NCBI GenBank assembly: GCA_034770075.1
Contig: CM068384.1
Span: 41,761,182-41,825,181 of the forward strand
Origin: Aralia elata
Lineage: Eukaryota; Streptophyta; Magnoliopsida; Apiales; Araliaceae
Length of the DNA: 64,000 nucleotides
Direction of reading: 5' to 3'
Positions 1 to 9,422 of the stretch are shown piece after piece. Below the pieces are notes generated by a model that saw nothing but the letters and a program-made list of their open reading frames with translations, made no database searches and had not been told where the DNA came from. The number at the start of each line of letters is the position of its first letter. Position 1 is the stretch's first letter. The translations under genes were made by a program, and so were the position numbers.

Positions 1-1362
1 CAAACTACATGTATCACAGTTGGTCCATTAAGACAGTTATTTGATGTTTAATAGTGACTAATCATAAGAATAACTTATAATCACTGTAGGGTACTTGAAG
101 AGCAGAAATTAGTGTTAAATAGTAGCAACAATATAGGCAAGTTCTATCTTACTCAACGTTTACATTGAACAAGTTCCCAACCTCGTATATTTTGCAAGTT
201 CCCTCACTTTGAGCATGCTAGATTAATTGTTGTACCATTGTGTATACCTTTGCAAGTTCTTTAACTTACACACCTTCGTATACTGTATGCAAAGTTTTCT
301 TATATTATGCAAGTCCCCTTCGTTTGAACAAACTAACCACTGTTGAATAAACTTTGCCTATTGTGCAAATTCATCAAGTATGGATTAATTGATTTACACA
401 TGTAAAGCCTTTGATATATATTGCCAGACCACTAAACTCGTGTACCTTTGCTACGTTAGTACTACGATTCTAGAAAATATTTTCATATTAAACTCAACTG
501 TATATATCTGCTTATGCATTAAACCTTCAGTGATGATAATCAAAACCCTAACCGGGTTGAGCCAATTTGAAGTACATGTCCATGCCACTAGATTCGGCTG
601 GATAAAGAATTAGACAAAGTGTAATCACTTATTCCTTGAGAATGTTGTCCACTTCAATTGCCTTGATATGGACTCTTAAAATAACACTGAGATGAACAAC
701 CATCACAGTAGGGGTATTTTATTATGTCGAGGAACCGACATGCGCGCTATGTTTGAACATTATGCATAATGTGAGTGCTACGCGGCTGATCACCTCATGT
801 ACCTGTTTCGGAGGTTTTGCAGCAGAACAACTGCATATCCTTCTATGTGTTCATAGTCCTTTATGACCACTCAGTAAGAAGAGAGTTATGAATTGAAACT
901 ATGTTATTCATCTGCCTTCATACTTTGCAGTTATTCATAATTTGTTTATTACTCATTTTAACCTTGTTATCGTTGAACCTTGAGTATATTTATCCATTAT
1001 TGGCGTTATACTTGCTGAGCAAACTCGTTGCACACTCTTGCCTCCTATAAATTTTTACAGTAAAGGCTGAGCAGGGCAGTGGCTCTGGGAAGGACAAGGG
1101 AAACGGCAAGGTCACGGATTAACGTTATCTTGTTAGCTATTTAAGAAGATTGTGAGCTGAATTGTACTAAGAATTATAATGTGTTAATTGTGTTAACTGA
1201 TGTATGTTCTGTATTGGTAAAGGTTGAGAAAACCTAGGACTATGTTATTAATATTTATAGAAGCCTTTATTTTTTGCAATGAATTGTTAATTAGTTATGC
1301 TTTGAGTTGTAACATGAAGCACCAAGTTCAAGGTAGTGGTACCTAAATTTGGGGGCGTCACA
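1..1362 (+). repeat. 3' part of a Tekay-like chromovirus LTR
   Basis: The stretch ends in TTTGGGGGCGTCACA, the same terminus as the chromovirus LTRs ending at 6635, 20363 and 41283. It shares ordered landmarks with them: runs of CAAGTT/AACTTG, a block with GAGATGAACAACC (about 690) and GGCTGATCACCT (about 785), then GCTGAGCA...CTCTTGC, a splice-acceptor-like TTTTTACAG at 1060 and a short GGACAAGGGAAACGGCAAG segment. The LTR start lies outside the window. It is a separate copy and subfamily from the LTR at 2660-6635. Small ORFs inside it are not convincing genes. Confidence 0.75.
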
Positions 1363-1710
1363 CAAGACATCTCGAGTGCCGAGTGATGGGTACATTTTAC
1401 GAATTTCCACCAATGATCCGCTTCTCCTCGTATCATAAAGGTAGTGAAAAGAACCTTTTGCTCGTCAGCGCAATGCAGTACATCAAATATCTTTGTCATT
1501 TGTTTGAGTCATTCCTCTGCCTTGAGTGGGTTCGACTTTTCGAGAAATTCAGGTGGTCCTAATTCCTTGAACTGCTTGGCAGTGACCATTCGTAAGTTAC
1601 CCGCGTTTCCATCGGTATTATAAGCAGTAGTTTCTCTCGTCTGGTTCTGCCAGAATTGCATGAAGTTTCTAAAAAAATCATTATTCATCATGTTGTTAGT
1701 AACATGATTC
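1363..1710 (-). pseudogene. gag: Inverted gag fragment of a Ty3/gypsy element
   Basis: Read on the minus strand this matches the capsid part of plant gypsy gag: an LGPPEF motif, then an AEEW-like site where the Trp codon is now TGA, then DEQKV and GEADHWW, all in the usual order. It covers only about 115 codons. It is bounded on the left by the LTR end at 1362 and on the right by plus-strand integrase at 1711, so it is a scrambled remnant without start, nucleocapsid or stop. It resembles the chromovirus gag proteins elsewhere in the window but is more diverged. Confidence 0.75.
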
Positions 1711-2613
1711 ATCAACGAAATTATTTCTAGACATGGAGTTCCTGTTTCTGTAGTATTAGACCGAGATCCACGATTTACTTCAAATTTTTGGACGAGTCTC
1801 CAGAAAAATTTAGGAACTCAGCTGAAACTAAGCACAGCATACCATCCACAAACTGACGGTCAGAGTGAGAGAACCATTCAAACATTGGAAGACATGTTGC
1901 GCTCTTGCATCATGGCTTTCAAAGGGAGTTGGGAAGATCAATTACCGTTAGTAAAATTTGCCTACAACAATAGCTACCATGCCAGCATAGGAATGCCACC
2001 ATTTGAAGCCTTATATGGAAGAAAATGTAGAACACCTTTATGTTGGGATGAGGTCGGAGAGCGACAAATGTTAGTACCAGAAATAGTGCAACAAACCGCG
2101 GAGGTAATACGAATTATACGAGGAAGATTACAAGCATTACAGAATCTACAAAAGAAAAATGTTGATCAACATAGAAAGTTACAAGATTTTGAAGTCGGTA
2201 GTCACGTATTCTTAAAAGTATCTCCGTGGAAAGGCAAAATTCGATTTGGGAAGAAAGGGAAATTAAGTCCGAGATTTATTGGGCCATTTCAAATATTGAG
2301 GAGGATAGGTGAGGTAGCCTATGAGGTAGCCCTACCTCCCGAGCTAGAACATATTCATAACGTGTTTCATGTGTCCGTGTTACGACTGTACAAACCCGAT
2401 TATAAACACGTTATCGACTACGAACCTATTCAGATCAAAAAAGATTTATCTTATGAAGAAGTTCCTATCGAAGTCATAGATAGGAAAGAACAACATCTGT
2501 GAAATAAAGTGATCCCTTCAGTCAAAGTTATTTGGAAGAATCAAAATATAGAGGAAGCTACGTGGGAGCTTGAGAGTAAAATGCGAGATAGTTACCCACA
2601 TTTATTTGTATAA
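1711..2613 (+). pseudogene. pol: Chromovirus integrase C-terminal half with chromodomain
   Basis: The reading frame opens mid-integrase (ISRHGVPVS, DRDPRF) and runs through STAYHPQTDGQSERTIQTLE, which holds the catalytic Glu, then GRKCRTPLCWDEVGE, a GPF(Q/E)I-type barrel and a C-terminal chromodomain with VIW and EEATWELE. The family is the Tekay/Del type of plant chromovirus. Chromodomains of this group are thought to direct insertion toward particular chromatin. An in-frame TGA at 2500-2502 sits where the relative at 38571-50014 has Arg, a CGA to TGA change. Everything upstream (gag, protease, RT, RNase H, integrase N-terminus) is missing. The stop is followed at once by hairpin, polypurine tract and LTR, so the right end is natural. 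Confidence 0.9.
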
Positions 2614-2623
2614 CCTGTACTGT

Positions 2624-2641
2624 AATTTCGAGGACGAAATT
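2624..2641 (+). other. Conserved hairpin before polypurine tract
   Basis: Perfect 7-bp stem AATTTCG/CGAAATT with loop AGGA, placed 11 bases after the pol stop and 9 bases before the polypurine tract. The chromovirus at 38571-50014 has a hairpin at the same place with a different stem but the same kind of loop (GGGA). Confidence 0.7.
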
Positions 2642-2650
2642 CTTATTAGT

Positions 2651-2659
2651 GGAGGTGAA
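2651..2659 (+). other. Polypurine tract of chromovirus
   Basis: GGAGGTGAA lies directly before the LTR start TGTAATATTCC. It is the expected plus-strand DNA primer site and shows that the LTR at 2660 is the 3' LTR of the integrase-bearing unit. Confidence 0.75.
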
Positions 2660-3534
2660 TGTAATATTCCGAACCCTAATAAGATTTGTATATGTAAATT
2701 ATGTGTTTAATAAATGAAATTTCATGATCTGACTTTGTAGTATGTGATTGTGTATTCTATTAAACAATTAGGTCAAATAAAAAATTTTCGCCAAGCAGTT
2801 GTGTCGTGCTTAATCGGACAAAATGATTTGTATCGCTTTCGGCGAATTCATCGAGAAGTGTCTCGGTAAATTATTTTTGTAAGCTGCTGTGTCGCGCTTC
2901 GAAATGACGATGTGCTTCGGAGTTAATATAATATTATATTAACTGATAAAAATCTAAAATAAGTTAATTAGGGTTAGAACAATAAATTGAAACAGAAACC
3001 CTAATTTGAAAACCCTAATTGGTAATAAGTTGTCTGAATTGATCGACTAAAACCCTAATTGCAATACTAGAAACTTAATTGATATAATTAGATTCTAAAT
3101 AATGAATCATAATATTAATTATGAATTATTAAGGTTAAACTAAACCCTAAACGAAAAATTAAAACCCTAATTGTGGAATTAGAAAATCCTAAACCCTAAT
3201 TTGAAACCCTAAAACCCTAATTTGGTTTAATAACACTAAATTATGAAATGTAAAACCTTAATTATGATATATAACCCTAATTAGGTTATTATTAAACCTA
3301 ATTAAACATCATAAATATGATTAGCAAAAATTTAATTTAATTAGTAAGTAAATAAATGAAAAATAAATTCTAGCCAATGAAAATTGAGCTAGGAGTGTGC
3401 AAGCTTGTGCTTGACACGCTCCAGGACAAGCATGACAACCTAGGCCAGATCATATGCAGCACAAGTTAAGTGGTTAGATATTTGTGGAGGCAAGAATGTG
3501 AGAAATGACCTAAAAACCCTAATTTGGAAGTTGC

Positions 3535-3543
3535 TATAAATAG
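3535..3543 (+). promoter_or_regulatory. TATA box of the LTR promoter
   Basis: TATAAATAG lies about 125 bases upstream of a good splice donor, and the A/C-rich sequence after it looks like a plant 5' leader. Transcription would start near 3567. Inferred from sequence only. Confidence 0.55.
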
Positions 3544-3668
3544 AACATCAAGCTGGTCATTTAACCTACGAAATTACAAAACCTAAACACCTATATTACC
3601 AGCCATAACAAGCCTCTGCAATCACAAGATCAGTAGCCAAGATCAGAAATCAAATTTTGAAGAAAAAG

Positions 3669-6006
3669 GTGCATAAACCCTAATTTATTGCTAGATCTTT
3701 AAGTTGGAATTTGATGTTATGTTTTAGTGTTTATGAATACTTATTAACATGTAATTAAGTGATCTGGGCGGTTAAAACACGTTTACATAACATCTAGATA
3801 TGAAAATCAAGCCAAAATAGCAAACTGTTCTTGGCAGTCAAGAACAGTCTGACAAGCTACTTTGTCAGAGCTTTTGATCGGCTTAAAATGTTTGTTTGAT
3901 GTGTCTTAAAGCATAAATCAGTAGTATGCCATGTTAGCTTTAAAATCCAATTGGTAGAAGTCCAAAATTATCTCACAGTAGGAAGATATGGCTGGTCAAA
4001 ACCCATTGACCGACCATGATAGACTGTTTCTGGGTAACCCAGAAACTTGAAGAACACTCTGACAGTGTTCTGACAAGCTAGGTTTCAAGCAACCAAGATC
4101 ATGCTTATATGTTATGAACTATGTTATTTCTTGTTATGATTATGTTTTATGCTATGTAAACTATAATCTTGAATCATTAAAACACCTAAACAATTAACCA
4201 GTTGAACGGAATTAACAGTCAAACCACGTTGACCGTTATGACTGACTGAGTTTCTGGGTTACCCAGAAACTCAAGAACAGTTTGAACCCAGTGGTTTGAC
4301 CATCAAATTTAAAGCATGATATAATATAATTTGAAGTGAAATTTGTTATGTCGTTATACTCTGCCATGCTAGGTTTAACAACAAACAAAAATCAATCATA
4401 AACATCAAACCAGTTGGAATTAATTTGAGGTCAAAAGTTCCAACTGGACATTGACCAAATGTTCTTCATTGAAGAACACCTTTAGCGACGAAATGCATGT
4501 GAAAACTCAGAAAACTAAAACCTTATGCAGACTGTCGCTATAGGTCTTTTGCGACGGTTTTCAATAAAAATTAATAAAAATTAATTAAATAAATTATAAA
4601 ATAATAAATAAATATTAAATAATTATATATAATTTATAATTATATTCGTAAATTTAATTTTAATTATAAAAATTTATTTTTAATATTTTTATATATTTCT
4701 GAATTATTATTTAATTTAATTAAATAATAATAATAATTATAATAAATCATTTAATAATTACATTAATTATTTAAAAATGATATTAAATCATTTAATAATT
4801 ATATTAATGATTTAAAAATGATAATTAATTATTATTTATAATAATTAAATAAAATATTAAATATTTAAATATTATAAATGATAAATAAATCATTTAAATA
4901 ATATATTAAGTATTTAAAAATTACTTTAAATGATAATTAAATCATTTAAATATTAAATTAAGTTTTGAAAATTATTATAAGTAATAATTAAATTATTATA
5001 ATGATAAAATAAATTCTAAAAATATTATTAATGATAAAATAAATCATTTAAATAATATTCTATCTTCCTAAAAATATTATAAATGATAAATAAATCATTT
5101 AAATAATATTTTAAATATCTAAAAATATTCTAAATGATAAATAAATCATTTAAATAATATATTAAATGTTTTAAAATTATTCTAAGTAATAATTAAATCA
5201 TTTAAAAATATTCCTAAGCTTGTAAAATTATTTAAAAATACTTCCAAGCTTCTGAAAATTATTTAAAAATAATACCAAGCTTCTAAAAATGTTATAAATA
5301 ATAAATAAATTATTTATACTAATAATTAAGCTTCCAAATGAAGTTTTATCGAACAACCTATGTGTTTAACCATTAAGGACGCGACCGAGATACCGAATCA
5401 ACGTCAAACCTTAATGAAACTTGTCTAGATTAGCGTAATACATGTTTATATAAGTGCTAACGCTTATTATTAGTATACATAGACTACGTACGCTAACGCT
5501 TATTATTATTCTTTTATGTCTTGCTATCAATTGTTCTGAAGTTATTGCTATTTGTTCAACATAACTTAAGAAATGAATCATTTATTGACTATTTGAGCTT
5601 AAAATTGTTGTGTCAAACCAAATTGTTTTGGTATGACATCTATACTGAGTTAAAGGGACACCGTGGATGGAAGGCGGTCCGACAAACCTTCGAATAAGGT
5701 TTAAATTGGCAATTAAATGAATTGACCAAAATTGGCAATTAACTTAAATTGACCAAAATGTGGCAGGATGATATGCATACTCCTAGGATATTGGTGAGGC
5801 TGATCACCTACCAGATATCCGAACTCAAAAGGTTCTAAGTCATTGAAGACTGACAGAAGAAATTGAAATATATGGTTCCGGTACAAAACCCTCAGTATCA
5901 ATTATACATCACCTGACATCTTTCAAATCAAACACACTGTGTTTACATTTTCAAATAAACTTGCTGAGCATTTGTAGCTCATTCTTGCGCATATCTTCTT
6001 TTGCAG
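3669..6006 (+). other. Candidate intron inside the LTR
   Basis: Donor context GAAAAAG|GTGCATAA at 3668/3669 and acceptor CTTCTTTTGCAG ending at 6006. The AT-rich repetitive core lies between them. The first bases after the acceptor lead into a short segment ending GATAAAGGAAAAGGGCATG...TAG. A parallel arrangement exists in the LTR at 38571. No transcript evidence is available here. Confidence 0.4.
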
Positions 6007-6638
6007 CTTTAAATGATATCCCTGGCACTTCTGGGACAGATAAAGGAAAAGGGCATGTTTACTAGTTTTATTAACTGCTTTTGAATAATCTAAGTCTTCT
6101 AAAGGCTTTTGTTATAATAACTTCGTACTGAGAACAATGTAATCGAACAAAATGATATGTAATATATTATGATCCTTTATGTCATCGATTACGTTATACT
6201 CTGATCTTTATTTTATTTAGCATAGTTGTACTAAGTTAGATACAGTATCTATATGAACTATACATCTGAATGAGGGTATTTAAATGATGTTGAAAGTCCT
6301 ATAAGCTCTGGGGTTACACTTAATGAGCGCCGATAAGGTGCCATCTTTACCGGAATGCGCCCCTCAGTTCTATGGACAATCATATCATTAATACTGTGAA
6401 TGTCAGATAGATAGGGAATATAAATATGAAAGAGATATTCATTAGATATGAATCTATACATCCAAGTGAGGGTATCCAATCACAGACAACGTTCTGGCCG
6501 GAACTAGTACCTGTTATGGGATACTGTGAACCTTGGATAGATAGAAGTCATATTTTATTGAATATTTATAGTTGTATAGTTTCACGTGAGCACCAGATCT
6601 GCTACAGGGGAGTGTAGAGATTTGGGGGCGTCATAGGT

Positions 6639-6650
6639 TGGTATCAGAGC
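6639..6650 (+). other. Primer-binding site, tRNA-Met
   Basis: TGGTATCAGAGC, complementary to the 3' end of plant initiator tRNA-Met, three bases after the LTR end. It fixes the 5' LTR boundary and the plus orientation. Confidence 0.9.
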
Positions 6651-6806
6651 TGTAGATTATAGCTCTAAGGTAGTTAGGAAATACCTTAGGATATAATCTT
6701 TGAGTCCGTAAAATACTTAATTATACACAAAATAATCTTAAAAGCTTTATCTTATGTGTAAATTTGCTTCGCGTTAATACTAAACGAACTAAAATTCTTT
6801 TGTAGG

Positions 6807-7373
6807 ATGGCAGGAGTAGATCAACACAGGGTAGGATGGCTATCAGATAGTGAGTCAGACGAGGTGCCAGATTATGAGCCAGCTACTCCTGAGTTAGACC
6901 CAGAGGAGGATCCAGAGGAGGAAGAACTCCTGCACGATCAGGAGATATTAGAGGCGGAGGATGCTAATTATCCTATAGACGGACAGATGGTAGATCCAGA
7001 GCCCGATGAGGTAATTGGAGCAGGGCAGATGATGCGTGTCGACAGACACGAAGAGATAGTTATTGGATTAGTTCAGCAGTCAACGGAAGAGTTAGAGGCT
7101 GCTAACTCTCGGGCAGGCATTGCTTCAGGTTTACTGGAGAGTGAGAGAGATACGACTCGTCGTCTGAGGACCCTTCTTCAGAACACTCAGAGGGAGAAGC
7201 AGGATGCACAAATGCAGGTGTACAGAGCTGACAAGAAGTGTAGGACTGCATTTGAGGGCCTAGAACGAAGGGTATTTAGGTATCCTGTGGAGGAGGAGAA
7301 GGATGATTATATGATCGATAGAGCGGTAGTTGGTCATATGATACGTGATGCTTATAAGGGATTACGTGATTGA
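6807..7373 (+). CDS. Pre-gag acidic coiled-coil ORF (chromovirus)
   Basis: An intact 188-codon frame between primer site and gag. The N-terminal ~60 residues are strongly acidic with a DPEEDPEEEE run. The middle (about 85-150) is heptad-like and rich in Glu, Arg and Leu, as in a coiled coil. The last ~25 residues contain YMIDR and MIRDAYKG. The ATG is immediately preceded by CTTTTGTAGG, a good splice acceptor. A counterpart lies at the same place in the young chromovirus (41532), with the same acidic-then-coiled-coil layout and a matching VMDRRMMTRIYGAG tail. It is not gag: gag follows separately at 7598. I do not recognise a domain. It may be a cofactor expressed from spliced RNA. Confidence 0.7.
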   Translation: MAGVDQHRVGWLSDSESDEVPDYEPATPELDPEEDPEEEELLHDQEILEAEDANYPIDGQMVDPEPDEVIGAGQMMRVDRHEEIVIGLVQQSTEELEAANSRAGIASGLLESERDTTRRLRTLLQNTQREKQDAQMQVYRADKKCRTAFEGLERRVFRYPVEEEKDDYMIDRAVVGHMIRDAYKGLRD

Positions 7374-7597
7374 TTAGATTAGTATAGTACTTAGTTTACG
7401 TTTCATAGTTTGTAATATATAAATTTTGAGGTTGTAAAATAGTGAGTTTTTTTGTATTAACTAGTGGTAGTCTAAACCACTAGTCGAATACGTATTCGTT
7501 TTGCATGTTATATACAAATTGCGTTTGAAAAATCAAATTGTTAGTTCTATGTAAACATATTCTTGTATTTATACATGTTTTTCTTTATTTTAGAGTC

Positions 7598-9208
7598 ATG
7601 GCATTAGGAAGGAGAATCCAAACTAGAAATGAGCCTACCGAAACAAACCCCACACAACAATTGGTAGATATACTCTTAGGAGCTTTACAAAATCATCCAC
7701 CACATCAACCTACCACAGTAAATCCACAGGGTACTATGTTCAAAGACTTTAAACTGGTAGGACCACCTGAATTTAAAGGAGCCGCAGAACCTATTGAGGC
7801 ACAGACTTGGGTTACCGAAATGGAGAAAGTCTTTGTGGTAACCAATGTCGGCGAAGATCAAAAGACGGTCTTTGCCACCTTTTTCCTCAAAGGTGAGGCG
7901 AACCATTGGTGGGAAAATACTAAAATTCGTGCGGGTGAAGGTATAATTCCTTGGACTGGATTTAAGGAACTATTTTTCGAAAATTACTTTCCCCAATCGA
8001 TGCAGGATCGTATAGAGGTACGATTCCTAGAATTGAAACAAGGGGAGCTTACTGTATCCCAGTATACGGCTAAGTTCAATGAATTAGCTAAGTTTGCCCC
8101 ACATCAGGTCAATACGGAGGTAAGGAAGACCAGGAGATACGAAGAGGGATTGAAACCCCAAATTCGTAGTAAGTTGTCAGTGTTCCAAGTAAGAACTTTT
8201 CCTGAAATTCTCGAGAAAGCTATCATAGCTGAAAATGAGAATGAAGCTTTGATAAAATTTCATAAGGAGAAAAGGAGTTTGAATGAAGGAGGAAAGTTTA
8301 AAGGAGAAGTTAGTACAGGGGGTACTAATAATAACAAGAGGAAGTGGGATGCCACTGTTCCTACAAACTTTGGAAGGAAGGGTAACAATTACAACAATAA
8401 CAACAACAAAAACCAGAACAGTAATAGTAAGGTGGTACGTTGTGTTATATGTGGAAAGAATCACGCGGGAGTATGTCGCCACAAAGTGATTACTTGTTAC
8501 CATTGTGGATAAGAGGGACATTTTTCCCCTAATTTTCCCAAAAAGAGTAATGATAATACTCGTTAGGGTAACCTGAATGTTACTTGTTACACATGTGGTG
8601 CGACTGGACATGTGTCTAGGAATTGCCCGAGGAATAGAAACCAACCTGAGGGAGGAAACCAAGTCCCAAACAATAACCCCAAACCGACAGTAGCAGGAGC
8701 TGGGGGTCCAGGTCGTCCAACCGCAAAAACGTTTAATATGGCGATGAGGGATGTTGTTGCTGCACCGGACGTGGTAACAGGTATCATCCCTATCGACAAT
8801 TTAAATGCATATGTGCTATTCGACTCTGGTGCTACTTGTTCTTTCGTGTCTAATGATTTTGCTAAGAAATTGACAATGCTATGCGAAGACTTAGACATAC
8901 CTTTTAATGTGGAAATCGCAAACAATTAGATAATTCCCGTCAAAACCATATATAAAAATTGTGCCGTAGAGATTAAGGGACACAAGTTTCTTGTGAACCT
9001 CATTCCTATACAATTAGGGGAATTTGATATAATCTTAGGCATGGATTGGTTGGTTAATCATAATGCAATGATTGACTGCCATTTAAAACGTGTAAATCTG
9101 TTGACTAAGTCGAAGTCAAAGGTGATGTTCAACGGTGGTTGTTCACCTAAGCGATCTCGATGTTTGACAGTAATGCAAGCGGAGAAGTTGCTTAGGAAGG
9201 GTTGTACA
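7598..9208 (+). pseudogene. gag-pro: Chromovirus gag-protease, truncated
   Basis: A single frame from ATG 7598 encodes capsid (FKLVGPPEFKG, EANHWW, LKQGELTVSQY, FNELAKFAP), then Cys-rich nucleocapsid boxes (CVICGKNHAGVC, CYHCG, CYTCGATGHVSRNC), then the aspartic protease with the active-site motif LFDSGATCSF and the later IILGMDWL flap region. In-frame stops at 8510 (TAA, normally Gln in CGQEGH), 8564 (TAG) and 8927 (TAG) break it. The frame ends abruptly near 9208, where sequence equivalent to LTR position 5941 begins. RT, RNase H and integrase are deleted. The ATG is preceded by TTTATTTTAG, a possible splice acceptor. Confidence 0.9.
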
Positions 9209-9422
9209 GGTTTACATTTTCAAATGAACTTGCTGAGCATTTGTAGCTCATTCTTGCACATATCTTCTTTTGCAGCTTTAAATGATATCCCTGGCACTTA
9301 TAGGACAGATAAAGGAAAATGGCATGTTTACTAGTTTTATTAACTACTTTTGAATAATCTAAGTCTTCTAAAGGCTTTTGTTGTAATAACCTAGTACTGA
9401 GAACAATGTAATCGAACCAAAT
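9209..9422 (+). repeat. 3' LTR remnant, left piece
   Basis: Nearly identical to 5941-6151 of the LTR at 2660-6635 (TTTACATTTTCAAAT, GCTGAGCATTTGTAGCTCA, TTGCAGCTTTAAATG). It is joined directly to protease sequence by a deletion and is cut at CAAAT by the Ogre insertion. Confidence 0.9.

Larger units (their letters stand above)
2660..6635 (+). repeat. Long chromovirus LTR shared by two units
   Basis: It begins TGTAATATTCC after a polypurine tract and ends GGGGGCGTCATA, where the last bases probably decayed from CACA (compare 20363). A tRNA-Met primer site follows at 6639. The ~3.98 kb LTR holds a telo-box-rich U3 (2998-3290), a TATA box (3535), a candidate donor (3668/3669), a very AT-rich repetitive core (about 4560-5340), the GGCTGATCACCT block (about 5797) and an acceptor (6005-6006). 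It closes the integrase unit on its left and opens the gag unit on its right, so it is both a 3' and a 5' LTR. Confidence 0.75.

Noticed and set aside
2998..3290. Interstitial telomere tract
   Set aside because: AAACCCTA motifs are scattered and interrupted, not tandem; better read as telo-boxes in an LTR promoter.
6258..6617. Overlapping ORFs near the LTR end, one repeated at 20154-20345
   Set aside because: Conserved because both are copies of the same LTR; they overlap on opposite strands and have no recognisable domain.
8177..8925. Minus-strand ORFs across chromovirus gag
   Set aside because: Antisense shadows of gag-protease; the plus frame carries all recognisable motifs.
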